From Trichobilharzia szidati (Eukaryota; Platyhelminthes; Trematoda; Strigeidida; Schistosomatidae): 64,000 nt of DNA. Under the pieces are notes generated by a model, which saw only the letters and a list, made by a program, of their open reading frames with translations, was not told the origin of the DNA and made no database searches. The stretch lies in the NCBI GenBank assembly GCA_944472155.2, contig OX235277.1, forward strand, positions 28,220,804 to 28,284,803, in the 5' to 3' direction. The position numbers and the translations under genes were made by a program. Positions 22,073-32,399 of this stretch are shown here, in pieces (the first letter of the stretch is position 1; each line of letters opens with the position of its first letter).

Positions 22073-24330
22073 TATTATTACTGTTCCCTTGAGTTCCTAT
22101 TGGAACATAGGGCTTCAACTACACGTCTCCACTTGCTTCTGTCTTCTGCTGTACTTTTCACCTGCATCCATGTTAGTCCATACTGTTTCAACTCCTCTTC
22201 ACACGATCTCCTCCATGTCACACTTGGACGTCCCACTCGCCGCTTCCCTTTCGGGTTCCACTCGAGCACTGGCCTGACGCTTGATGTCACCCAACGGCCT
22301 CCACAGCGAGTGTCCAATCCATCTCCACTTTCTCCTGCATATTTGTTGGTTGGCGATTGGTTCTTATTTTGTTTGTTCCCATAGTTTCTTGTTGGTGATT
22401 CTTTCCGGCAGCCATCTGATCTTCAGTATAGAGCCAGCGAAGACAGTTGTTGATAAAGGTGTGCAACAGGCTGTTGGAAATATTCTTTGTGACCCGCCAA
22501 CTTTCTGATCCGTACGTATAGAAGAACTGACTTGACATTTGTATTGAAAATCCGAATTTTGTTGTTGATGCTGAGTGGAAAGAAAGATTTCCAGATTGGT
22601 TTCAGGTTGATGAATGTGTTTCTCGCCTTCCCGATTCTCGATTTGACATCTTCGTCCGTTCCTCGTGTAGTTGAGACAATGTTCCCTAGATAAGTGAATG
22701 AAGTAACCTCTTTCAAATGCCTCCCGTTGATGGTGATTGGCGCTGGATGTTGCTGTTGTTGTTGTTGTTGGTTGGTTGGTTATTTTCATAACCTCCATCT
22801 TGTCTATGTTCACCTGGAGTCCTGTCTTTGCTGCTTCTTCGACCAGTTTGTCGGTTTTCGCTTGTAGGTCTTCGATTTTGTGTGACATCAAACATAAATC
22901 ATCCACGCGCAAAATACAGGTCTTCTAGGTTCTTCACGTCGGTCCAGGATATCCCTGTCTTCTCGTTTTCAACCACTGTCTGACGCATAATCTAGTCCAC
23001 CAGAATTAGGAATATCATTGGTGATAACAAGCACCCTTGTCTGACTCCTGTGTTTACTCCAAACGCCTCGCTGAGTTTTCCGTTGTGGATCACTTGAGAT
23101 GTGCCGTTGTCGTACAGCAGTTGAATAAGGTTGATGAATATTTGGGGTACACCGTAGTACTTGAGTAGTTTCCAAATTACTTCGCGGTCAATGCTGTCGG
23201 AGGCCTTCTCAAAGTCTATGAAGTTGAGGTAGAGGTTTGATTGCCATTCCATGCCTTGTTCGATGATGTTGCGTAGAGTTGCAGTTTGATCAGAACATGA
23301 TTTGCCTTTCCTGAATCCAGCTTGTTCTGGTCGGAGTTCTGTATCCAGTGCGTCCTTTATTCTCTCCAGGATGATGCGACTCAGGATTTTACTTGGCGTC
23401 GACAGGAGCATGATTCCTCGCCAGTTCTTGCAGAGTCCTAAGTCGCCCTTCTTTGGTGGTTTCACGAGGTAACCTTTCCTCCAGTCAGTAGACACCTTTC
23501 CCTCTTTCCAGATCTTTTTCAATAATGGAGTCAGCATATCTGCTGTCGTCTCTGGGTCCGCCTTCAGTGCTTCCGGGGGTATTCCATCTGGTCCAGCTGC
23601 TTTTCCAGCTTTCAGAAGCTTGATCGCATTCAATACTTCAGCTTTCGTTGGAGGATCGGTGTCCACTTGCAGTTGTGTACGTGCTGTTGTTGGTATTTCT
23701 GGATGGATTGCAGGTGGTGGTCAGTTCAAGAGTCCTTTGAAGTGGTCCGCCCATTGTTTAATCTGTCTTTCTTCTTTGGCAATTGGGTTCCCTTGGCTGT
23801 CACTTGTGTTGATCTCTTCCCAGATAGAGACTTGGTTATCTGATAAAGTGTCCTTAGGTCCCTTTTGCCTGCTGCCTTCTCAGCTTCAGTAGCCAGATTG
23901 TCGTAGAATTGTCTTTTGTCCTTCCTGGCACTCTTCTTCACTTCTTTGTCCAGTTCTGTAAGTTGAGCTCAGCGTCTTTTTCTCTTGTCCATCTTTGCAT
24001 TGAATCATTTTCTCTTTCACCATTCTCCTCTCCTCTATTAGCTTCCAAGTGTCCGTTGAGAGCCATTCATTGTCTTGTTTCTTCTTTCTTCCTAAAACCG
24101 TTGAACACGTTTCGATGAAAATTACCTTCAGAGAGTTCCAATGGTCTTCCACGGATGATTCCTCAGTGGTGCCAGGTAGTCTTTCTTGCTTTGCTCTGAC
24201 AGTTGCAGTGAAAATGTCCTGTGTGATTGTGTCCTTCAGTTTTTGCGTGTTGAACTTGCATTGTGGCCTATCCCCAGGTATCCTCGAGGCTTTCAGCTTC
24301 ACCTTGAAAGTCCCTTGTACTAGAAAAATA
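22073..24330 (-). pseudogene. RTE-1 LINE, 2.3 kb, RT nearly complete
   Basis: The longest LINE here, minus strand, 5'-truncated at the end of the endonuclease. Order: post-endonuclease spacer (24302-23886, GTTEESSVEDHW, VLGRKKKQDNEWLS); KKSARKDKRQFYDNLATEAE (23941-23726); RT fingers and palm (23666-22992: GKAAGPDGIPPEALKAD, NWRGIMLLS, motif A FIDFEKASDSID, motif B NTGVRQGCLLSPMIF); then catalytic box, thumb and C-terminus to 22073, where the (AAT)n tail begins. A 4-bp insertion breaks the FADD box near 22905. Another, TACG duplicated near 22520, shifts the LLYGSE motif. The target-primed integration role is inferred from family. Confidence 0.9.
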
Positions 24331-24479
24331 CTACAACTTACTAATCATTAATAATAATGATGATAATAATACTTACACATCACCACACTACTATCATTTT
24401 TCATAATCCCATTGCTTTTTGATAAACTGGAGGCGATTTCATCAACAAATAGATCTATTTATTAGAATTTTGCGTTTAT

Positions 24480-24672
24480 GTTTATTCACACTGGAGTAAT
24501 TAGTAGTAGGGTGAATGTACTTTCATGCGTTGGGGGTTCGGGTTCCATCCACCCAACCAACCCCCCAAACAATGCACTCCTAAACCTCAATAAGCAGGTT
24601 GAAAGTAAAGTTCATAGCTCTAGCTTCAGGTTCTGTTTTCCACTAGGAATTTTAAAGAATAAAGAATAATAA
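24480..24672 (+). mobile_element. SINE-D, degraded
   Basis: Ends in TTTTCCACTAGGAATTTTAA plus AAAGAATAA; upstream are GGTTCGGGTTCC-like and CACTCCTAAACCTC blocks aligning to SINE-D. Head eroded. Confidence 0.6.
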
Positions 24673-24682
24673 ATTTATTGCT

Positions 24683-24722
24683 TTGATAAAGCTAATAGCA
24701 TTAAATAGCGAAACGTTAGTAA
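24683..24722 (+). ncRNA. Degenerate PLE-type hammerhead
   Basis: GCTAATAGCATTAAATAGC precedes CGAAACGTTAG, the typical second half of the PLE hammerhead. The first core box is unrecognisable (CTAATAG). Relic only. Confidence 0.35.
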
Positions 24723-24811
24723 AAACAATATCGTTTTGTTTTTCATTCATTGGGAAATACAAAAACCTTTATTATAATAAAGTAAAATAATAACAATAGA
24801 ATCTACGAGTT

Positions 24812-25080
24812 GATCACGGATTGATATCAGTTAAAATTTATGAGCCATTAAATCGGGTCCCAGTGGCTTAATGGTATACGAGCTTGCCTTGTAACTGGAA
24901 GGTCCTGGGTTCAAACCCTGTTGGTGAGGTGGGTGCTCACTGCCGATGATTCACAAACTAGGATGCCAAGACAGCTGTCCAGTACTCCAGTGCTGGTTTT
25001 CAATGATTCTCTAACTGATATCAATCCGTGATCAACTCGTAAAAACAAAACTAATCCTTACAAACCAACCATAGAAAATA
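24812..25080 (+). mobile_element. SINE-B with inverted 5' scrap
   Basis: Begins with GAGTTGATCACGGATTGATA, the reverse complement of its own 3' end, then the tRNA region (A box TGGCTTAATGG, B box GGTTCAAACCC), a decayed hammerhead (CCGATGA; GCCAAGA for GAAA) and the SINE-B tail CAATCCGTGATCAACTCGTA with its CTTACAAACCAACCATAG end. Confidence 0.8.
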
Positions 25081-25830
25081 AAATCTATTTTCAATAGTTC
25101 AACTTAGGGAGGTAATAAATGATTCAGAAAAGAAAAATGCCCTGGAATTTGGAATCTTGTTTTTATTGACAATGTGTGATTTTGTCGAAATCACTCTCCT
25201 TCTCACCATCATGCAATTTATTGGACTGTAGGTGATAAACAAATATATATATTATGAGTAGCGTAACATTAATTACTGTGTATTATTTAGAGAAATTTGT
25301 TCGCTTCACTAATTTCCATAACAAAACAATAAGATGACGTAATTCCTCAGAAAACTAAAATGTATTTGCGCAAAACATTTCGGTTATTCTGATCACACAC
25401 ATGTAAATAAATAAGCTTGTCATACATACTGAAATGAAAGACTACGAAAAGGTCAAAATAGAATCAATATGGGTCAAATTATTTTATTCAGAGGTCAAAA
25501 TTACAGATATGAGGTGAGAAAATCAAAAAAAGATAAAATAAAAGGGTGAAAATATTATTATTTAAAATAACCCTTGATTTTAAAATTATGCTATCAATTG
25601 AAGTTCAAAGTAATAACAAAAAATAGATTTTAGCCTAGGGCTTCAAAGAATTTTGATAAGTATATGACCCGAATGTTTTTATATATGGATTTGAGGACAC
25701 TACTAAAATCGATTTTATGACTCACCTATGTGGTATGACGCTGAGCGATAAATGGTATTAGAGATTTACTTCCATAGTCCATTCAGTTAGATAATTTTAT
25801 ATTTTGTTATAGACACTAGGGAATGATTGA
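25080..25830. other. Unassigned DNA
   Basis: AT-rich with no recognisable element. A CCGAAATGTTTTGCGC-like string near 25365-25385 (minus) may be a very old hammerhead scrap. Confidence 0.4.
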
Positions 25831-25831
25831 C

Positions 25832-25978
25832 TGGAGGATTTCATCATGAGCCGACATCAGTTAGAGAACCATTGAAAAACCAACAGAGAGTAATGGACAG
25901 CTAGCTGTTTCGTCCTAGTTTTGGACTCTTCATCAGTACGCACCTAATCGGGATTCGAACCCAGGAATGTGTCCTGTA
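25832..25978 (-). mobile_element. SINE-A, 5'-truncated in the tRNA region
   Basis: Minus strand: B box GATTCGAACCC (plus sense), then stem I GTACTG, core ATGAAGA, stem II GTCC/GGAC, GAAA, and stem III expanded to the 12-base palindrome ACAGCTAGCTGT, then C. Only C3 is wrong in the core. Confidence 0.8.
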
Positions 25979-26304
25979 GCCCATAAATATAGAGATCAAT
26001 GAGTTTTCCATATGTTTGTGTGAACACAGATGCAATTAAACTGGTGTACACAGTGGCGTGTGACACTGCCATTCATATGATGTAAAGGTTTATAGGAAGG
26101 CATAAATTTTGTAGCTCTTGTATGTATGTTTTACTGCACAAGAAAACAAATTATTGTGCCTTACACAGCACTTCAGTTGGGAGTACTTTTTCAGCAATAA
26201 CGTTAACTGTTTATGAACATTATAGCCAGTCTGTTGAACGTTATTCGAATTATTCAAATGAAATGTCGTCAAAATTTGACAGAATAGTTCTAAAATATTT
26301 GGGC

Positions 26305-26475
26305 GCCGAGTGAGAAGTAGGCATTTGTAAAATCTCAGAGAGATTGAAATGAGTAATTCCAACGTTTCGTTCGGCAATCTTGTCCGAACTTCTTCAGGGA
26401 AATTAATCGAAATTAACATAACAGATGTTTATATATAAAAGGAACATCATTTGTTTTTAAAAACTTTGTCCAACC
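26305..26475. repeat. Left arm, inverted PLE hammerhead unit
   Basis: Reverse complement of 26995-27160. Its minus strand has an intact hammerhead at 26357-26401. Confidence 0.88.
26357..26401 (-). ncRNA. PLE-type hammerhead ribozyme, core intact
   Basis: Minus strand: stem I TTCC/GGAA, core CTGAAGA (26391-26397), six-pair stem II GTTCGG/CCGAAC, GAAA (26365-26368), short stem III AC/GT, cleavage base U. Twin of the plus-strand copy at 27069-27113, with one loop difference. Confidence 0.65.
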
Positions 26476-26489
26476 ATGAGTCATTCAAC

Positions 26490-26565
26490 AAGTATCAGTA
26501 CTCCCTGGTTTTCAATGGTTCTCTAACTGATATCAGTCCGTGGTCAACTCGTAAAAGTATAATAA
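26490..26565 (+). mobile_element. SINE-B tail fragment
   Basis: Starts at CAGTACTCCCTGGTTTTC, directly after the hammerhead cut site, and ends GTCCGTGGTCAACTCGTA. The tRNA region is absent. Confidence 0.7.
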
Positions 26566-26994
26566 ACAAAAATATTTTATGAGCTGTGATCAAAATTTGA
26601 CCTCGGACTTACAAATATTGGTCTACCTTTGTTAAACACTTTAAACAGAGTGTGTATGTGTGTGTGGGTAAACAGTTGTAAAACATTTCTTAACGTCTCC
26701 ATAGGAAGATATAGACAGTCAGGAATTTGACCAAGTATTAATAATTAGTGATACATATCCATTTTTTATTTATTAATAAGGATTTCCTATGCATCAGCTA
26801 ACATCACGCCTTCATGTCTGTTCAGACTGCTAGTATTTAGAATTTTATGATTAGACGTATTTTCAAAATTATGATGTTCAGGATTAGAGTTTAGTAGAAG
26901 CACCCTGTCGGACTTATTGCTTTGTCTTCTTTCTGAAGATTGAGCTGCTTTATTCGACCTACTGGAGTTGTCAGGTGACTCGACAGCTACGGAT

Positions 26995-27160
26995 TTAGGA
27001 TATGCATTTTTAGAAACTATTGATGTTCCTTTCATATATAGACCTCTGTTATGTTAATTTTGATTAATTTCCCTGAAGAAGTTCGGACCAGATTGCCGAA
27101 CGAAACGTTGGAATTACTCATTTCAATCTCTCTGAGATTTTACAAATATAATTTTGTACA
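26995..27160. repeat. Right arm, inverted PLE hammerhead unit
   Basis: Partner of 26305-26475; about 520 bp lie between the arms. That centre holds the SINE-B tail and an 82-residue Ser-rich minus frame (27035-26787) of unknown meaning. Confidence 0.88.
27069..27113 (+). ncRNA. PLE-type hammerhead ribozyme, core intact
   Basis: Stem I TTCC (27069-27072) with GGAA (27110-27113); core CTGAAGA (27073-27079); one linker A; stem II GTTCGG (27081-27086) with CCGAAC (27096-27101); GAAA (27102-27105); stem III A-C/G-T; U17 at 27109. Every invariant position fits the PLE hammerhead class. Confidence 0.65.
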
Positions 27161-27462
27161 AATGTAATTCAAATTAGATTGTAGGAAGACACCAAGTTGA
27201 GCAAAATTGCATAATGGTTATCTATGAGATAATTGCAATAGAGATTTCAAATTAGTCCCCAAGCAACTGACTTTTTTTTAGGAAGAAGAACTAACTTCCC
27301 AAAAGCTTTTCTTCTTCTTCCTACTCTGGTTGTCGTCCTGTTGCGTTCAGTAAGCTGCTAGGGATTTGTTTTGTACAGAAAGCTTCTAAGAGGCATCCTC
27401 CTCCTAATCAGCAAACCAGGGGTATGTATATTACACAAAGTAAGATGCATGATAAATGTGCG

Positions 27463-27640
27463 TCAGTGGCACAGCGGTTAGGACTCTCACCGACCATGCA
27501 CATGGTCCGAGGTTCGATTCCCCGCTGACGCACACCTGATATCAATGGTCGGCCTGCTAAATTTGGGCTACCGATATCACATGCTGAAAATTTCATACTT
27601 GTACCAAAATACTGTGTGGAATCAAGCTATAATAATAATA
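27463..27640 (+). mobile_element. SINE-C
   Basis: Head GCGTCAGTGGCACAGCGGTT, near-closed acceptor end CTGACGC, B box GGTTCGATTCCC, GATATC body, 3' block TGTGTGGAATCAAGCTATAA then (AAT)n. Confidence 0.85.
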
Positions 27641-28130
27641 AATGGCAAGAGTACCTTTCATACATGTAAAACGACAAATCTAGAAAGGCAAATAAGCCAA
27701 TAACTGAATTGTTTTTCTTTCCTCCTTTTCAATAGAATAAGAGTCATTTTGTCGCAGGAAAAAATAGATGCTTCACCTCTGTACTGGAGTTGTTTGTTGT
27801 CAAATAACAAAATAAAAAGGACTATCAAACATAAAAAAGAATATTTTAATCATTCAATTAATCATCATTGATCAGTTCATTTAACGCTTCATTTAGCATT
27901 TATAATCTAGGGATATTTTGAATTGACGGAGCATTTATGCGCCAGATGTGAACTAACTATACTCTAGGCATTAATGAACTGTAATGATGCTATACATACA
28001 TATATGATAGAGGTCCGGCCGCGTGGGACTAATCTAATACCCTGTTAGTTATATAGCACTGCGTTATCTGGTACAAGGCTGTGAGCCACTGCATTCTAAG
28101 ACTATGTAGATAATTTACTTGCAGTAATCA
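27640..28130. other. Unassigned DNA
   Basis: No recognisable feature. Confidence 0.45.
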
Positions 28131-28134
28131 AGAA

Positions 28135-28400
28135 ATGCACGAATTGCCGTCATGAATTGGCAGAAGTTAAAATTCATGCACTGGTCTTTGGATCGGGTCC
28201 CGGCGGCTTAATGTTCTGCGAGCCCACTAGCCTGGGTTCGAACCCCTGTAAGGGAGGGGTGCGTACTGATGAGGAGTCCCAAGGGACTAGGATGAAACAG
28301 CTGGCTGTCCAGTACGCCCTATTGGTTTTCCAATGGTTCTCTAACTGATATCAGCTTATGATGAAATCCTTCAACAAAAGCATATGAATTTTCAAATACA
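28135..28400 (+). mobile_element. SINE-A, 5'-truncated
   Basis: Starts at GCCGTCATGAATTGGCAGAA, has B box GGTTCGAACCCC, and a hammerhead near 28264-28320: stem I GTACTG/CAGTAC, core ATGAGGA, GAAA, stem III expanded by a GCTG duplication. The anticodon part of the tRNA region is deleted. Confidence 0.8.
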
Positions 28401-29165
28401 CAAATCACAAATCAAGATATTACCTAATATATGTGTAAAACTTGGGCACTGTGGTAGTAAGTAATTCCATATTAGTTTGTTCATTAGATACATCACACAG
28501 TGAAACAGTATTATTCACAATCTTTACTGCATGAAGAAGTTTCGAACACAATTTGCTTATTGTCCATAAATATACCAATTATAACCACACAAATTCGTAA
28601 CTTGAGTTTCATTGTTTTCTTTGTTTTCTCCAATTTGTCGTAGGGGTAGTAGAATTTTCCAGATATCGGGGACAGGTGATGAATAATTCCTATTACATGT
28701 ATTTGCAGTTGATTCCATAAACAAAGCTTCTGTTATCAATCTCTCCCTATACCCTGTGACATTAGATTTTGAAACTGTCATCCTATCCCATCCTATTTTA
28801 TGGTTGTGTGTAACTGCATGTAGTGCTATAGCTGAACTATTCTCTAGATTTCTTATCTTATTCAGGTCAACTAATCTAGATTTTGCTGCTAGGTTTTTAT
28901 GCTCGGCTAGTCTGACTGCCCCTGTTCTACTACTTCGAGCTTTGCGTTTGACCAGACAATCATTGAAGGATATTAGAAAAACTAAATTGTTTTGTTTAAT
29001 TGGCTCCACAGGATTGATCCTTTAACCGACAAGGCTTGTTTCTAATTGAGTTTGTGGGTTGGAATGCAAGCCACTTTTATTCCTGCCTTGTTAAGAATTC
29101 TGCGTAAGGCTTTCGAGGTTCCTTCCTTGTATGGAATTACTACTGATGATTTAGATTCCTTATTC

Positions 29166-29430
29166 AAATGTTGGTTCGTAGGGATTTGATTGGTTACAGG
29201 ATTTTCATCATGAGCTGACATTAGTTAGAGAACCATTGGAAAACCTGGGAGTACTGGACAGCTGTTTCGTCCTAGTTTGGGACTCTTCAGCATTACGCAC
29301 CCACCGGGATTCGAACCTACGACCTTCTGGTTACAAGGCAGGCGATCTCGTATACCATTTAGTCACTGGGACCCGATCCAATGGCCCATGAATTCTAACT
29401 TCTGCCAATACACGACATAGCGCGACTTCT
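29166..29430 (-). mobile_element. SINE-A inserted in the PLE-B linker
   Basis: Flanked by CCTTATT on the left and CTATTGTTGG on the right, where the uninterrupted PLE-B copy at 13355 reads straight through; a 4-bp TATT is repeated. The 5' end is truncated (starts in CGCGCTATGTCGTG on the minus strand). The body has intact A and B boxes and an intact hammerhead. Confidence 0.88.
29251..29300 (-). ncRNA. SINE-A hammerhead ribozyme, core intact
   Basis: Minus strand: core CTGAAGA (29284-29290), stem II GTCC/GGAC, GAAA, stem III ACAG/CTGT, C17, then CAGTAC for stem I. The 5' stem I strand is GTAATG, one mismatch against CAGTAC. One of two SINE-A copies here that keep C3. Confidence 0.6.
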
Positions 29431-30514
29431 ATTGTTGGTGTCGTCATTAATATTATTACTATTATTATTATCATTATTATTGTTATTATCACTATCGCTA
29501 CTATCATTATTTATTTTATTTTTACATTTCCGTACATATTTCCTTACTAATTTATCCGAGTAATTATTAAGTTTTAAGGCTTCTTTTATGTGTATCAGTT
29601 CCTGTTTTAGATTTTCTTTGGTACTACTTAGTTTTTGTGCTCTGTCATTTAAACATTTCACCAATCCTACTTTTACTGACATAGGATGGGATGATCGGAA
29701 GTCTAAATATCTGTTTGAGTGTGTGGGTTTCCTGTAAACGCTAGTGTTTAACCTCCCATCTTCTCTCATTTTTACGTTGCAATCTTACATTGGGAGCTCC
29801 CTTTCCTGATTTTCCAATTCATAAGTGAATTGAATTGCTTCAACCTTTGAGTTGATGTGTTCGAAAAACCTATCTATGTCTTGTGTTCTAAGTACAGTGA
29901 ATGAGTCATCTACATACCTCCAGCATACTTTTGGGGTGGAGTTGAACGTTTCAATCGCTATGTTTTCCCACTTATCCATGAGTACATCTCCTACAACTGG
30001 GGATATTAGTGATCCCGTGGCAACTCCCTCAGTTTGTTTGTATATTTTCCCTTGGGATTTAAATACTGTGGAAATCAGGCATATCTGTACTCCCAGCATT
30101 ATGTCCTCAAGTGGCACTTTTGTCCTAAGTTCGAGTTCTTGGTCAGAAATGAGTTCGTTTCTGACTGCCTCCATAGCCATATTTATTGGTATACGTGTGT
30201 ATAAACTGACAATGTCAAAACTAACCATTTTTTCTTCATTATCTAATTTTAAATTATCTAATCTATATTTTAGTTCATAGGAATTTGTTAGTCTAGATTG
30301 AGTGTCTTTTAAGGGGATTTAATACCATGGCTAAATATTTAGATAATTCATAAGTAGGGGAATTTCTAAAATCAACTATAGGTCTATTAGGGTATCCTGG
30401 CTTATGAAATTTAACAACACCATACATCCTACTGGGGTTATCAGTTTTTGGCATTAAATTAAACCACTTAGACTCACCTAGAAACGACTTCATTCGGCGT
30501 ATAAGGTCCACCTA

Positions 30515-31020
30515 ATATGTGCAAGTTTAAGTTGATGTTGGGACAAGCCATAGGGGTTAGTTAGGTAGCTTAAAAATTGGTAACAGGAAAATGAAAAGAA
30601 GACAAGGCTTCTACTCTACAAAATTTCCACTCTGTAACTATGAATTTAAATTTTGTAAGCGAAATGTCTCCGGTCTTTATCTGATATGGGATGCTTGATT
30701 AAGTTGAGTTGCTTGAAAGGTGAAGTAATCTCATGAAGGTGAGAGATTTAGTAAAGGAGTGTTTATCTGGGATTTGCTATCGCCGTTTAGCAAAATTATG
30801 TACACCTTATCTTCAACTCACCATCTTCACAGATCTTCCGTGTTGTGCCTGCTACTTCTGCCCTCCCTTCATATTGTGTTTCTTTGTGTTCCTTTCACGT
30901 CTTCCATGTCTCTCCACAACACTGAATCATTTGCTTTCTCTGACATCAAATCTATCTGCCTGCTATTTGATGTTTTTATGCCGATGAACGTCTGTTTATA
31001 TACTACTGATAAATCTTATC
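30515..31020. other. Unassigned DNA
   Basis: Overlapping plus frames (30733-31025) are Cys/Leu-rich without a family signature. No splice sites argued. Confidence 0.4.
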
Positions 31021-31145
31021 AGTAGCACACGCCACACTACTGCATCACCTTGTGAAAAATAATACCATCACCATTGAAAACCCAAAGGTTGAAGCCCTAC
31101 ATTCCACTTGGAATGAAAGGGATGAAGAATACTCAGATAACTGCG
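31021..31145 (+). mobile_element. SINE-D tail fragment
   Basis: Contains GTTGAAGCCCTACATTCCAC followed by TTGGAATGAAAGGGA, the shared SINE-D/RTE-1 3' block. Head missing. Confidence 0.6.
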
Positions 31146-31424
31146 GTATGCGTCATCAATACTTAAATGACATTAACAACACTGAGCTCTTGTTTGCTTG
31201 TTTCTTTTTACTGCACATCATTGAAACTGTGACAAAAAATACCTTTACTCTGCCTTATTTAACTTCTATTTTGTTTGAGCAGGTCCCATGATAGTTATTT
31301 TCACCTTCAATTCGTGTGAGTTAAAGATTCGCTATGTGCTAGTCGTTTTGTATTTTATCAATTGAAAACGTTGACTGGCTCATCCATGACTTAAGGTTGC
31401 CTTGATATTCTTCATGAATCTACC

Positions 31425-31585
31425 GAATTTTGATGTGGTTGTGTTGTCTGAGCTGGATAGTTAATTTGCGAAGCTTTCATCGCCCTACTAGGCAACATCT
31501 TCAGCGCATACTTCAATTTGAAGTGGGCGTTTTGATTTCTCCACGAGTTTATTAATCATCTCTCTCGGTGATCTTGGACTTGATT
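31425..31585. repeat. Left arm, inverted hammerhead unit
   Basis: Reverse complement of 31740-31905, except for small indels; minus strand holds an intact-core hammerhead. Confidence 0.88.
31467..31508 (-). ncRNA. PLE-type hammerhead ribozyme, core intact
   Basis: Minus strand: stem I TGCG/CGCA, core CTGAAGA (31498-31504), stem II GTTGCC/GGCGAT with wobble pairs, GAAA (31475-31478), stem III AG/CT, U17. The right-arm copy (31810-31855) keeps both core boxes but has lost stem III pairing. Confidence 0.6.
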
Positions 31586-31739
31586 GGTTGTTTTTGTGTG
31601 TTTTCACACCTTCTAGGCTACTTGTACTGGAACTGATTGTTTCTTTGACTTGAACTTTGACCCTTTGTGTGTGTGAGGTTTCTTTCTTATCGGCTGATAA
31701 ATTTTGTCTATCAATCAATAGACACACCAAGATAGACAC

Positions 31740-31905
31740 GTCCAAGGTCACCGAGAGAGATGATTAATAAACCGTGGAGAAATCTGAAAGCTCACTTCAA
31801 ATTGAAGTATTCGCTGAAGATGTTGCCTAGAAGGGCGATAGAAACTTAGCAAATTAACTATCCAGCTCAGAGAGCACAACCACATCAAAATAATCCACCT
31901 GAACT
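31740..31905. repeat. Right arm, inverted hammerhead unit
   Basis: Partner of 31425-31585; the 155-bp centre and arms carry an 87-residue Ser/Lys-rich minus frame (31751-31488) of unknown meaning. Confidence 0.88.
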
Positions 31906-31951
31906 ACAAATCTTCTTCATCATATATATACATAATGCTTAAAATATGTGG

Positions 31952-32182
31952 CGTCGGTGGCACAGTGGTTAGGATGCTCGCCGACCATGCAAATGGTCCG
32001 GGGTTCGATCCGCGGTCGACGCACTCCTTTACCTCGCTAAGCCAGAAATAAAAGCTGGTAAAAGGGAAAGGTTGGGCATAAGGCTAGCAACCTCATCCTG
32101 TAAAAATAAACACTGTTAAAGAAACTTCAAGCCTCTAGATTGAAGCCCTATTTTCCACTGGGAACGTGAAGGAATAAAAAAA
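31952..32182 (+). mobile_element. SINE-D
   Basis: Head GCGTCGGTGGCACAGTGG with a closing CGACGC, B box GGTTCGATCC, body GCTAAGCCAGAAATAAAAGC, 3' block GAAGCCCTATTTTCCACTGG, tail GAATAAAAAAA. A well-preserved copy. Confidence 0.86.
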
Positions 32183-32399
32183 TGTGGTATGTAGAATGAA
32201 ATATCAACGCATTACTGTTCATTAGTTCTGCCAATATGATATGCACACTGAAATCATTGTAACTGTTATTTGTTTGGTTGATTAAGAGTAAGTCCATCAC
32301 AGGTTTCAATGATGCTATTAAGAAAACAGAGAGAGTTAATTTATAGAGAAGTTTGATGATGTGCTTGAGCAACACACTTCATTTGAAAAAGGCCTAAGT

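Larger units (their letters stand above)
28430..30515 (-). pseudogene. PLE-B copy 3: RT, linker and endonuclease, split by SINE-A
   Basis: The most complete PLE. Minus strand order: RT entry PSRMYGVVKFHKPGYPNRP (30511-30293); motif A MVSFDIVSLYTRIP, motif B EGVATGSLISPVVGD and catalytic CWRYVDDSFTVL (30228-29785), both Asp intact; thumb SVYRKPTHSNRYLDF and linker LVRKYVRKCKNKINN plus an Asn/Asp run (29769-29450); SINE-A interruption (29166-29430); remaining linker; endonuclease MEPIKQNNLVFLISFNDC...(29009-28557) with TALMESTANTCNRN-like text; terminal repeat with TGTAAAACTTGGGCACTG. N-terminal RT is truncated at about 30515, and frame changes separate RT from thumb. The reverse transcriptase palm looks catalytically complete. 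Confidence 0.9.

Noticed and set aside
22073..24330. Intact autonomous LINE
   Set aside because: Endonuclease missing and the frame broken several times, including in the catalytic box.
28756..29025. Plus-strand frame opposite the PLE-B endonuclease (also 12627-12929, 29852-30280)
   Set aside because: Antisense shadows of PLE-B coding sequence.
31952..32030. Functional tRNA gene (also at 10815, 19067, 27463)
   Set aside because: A and B boxes and the acceptor stem are convincing, but each is followed by a constant SINE body and tail, the anticodon arm is irregular, and the same structure recurs many times.
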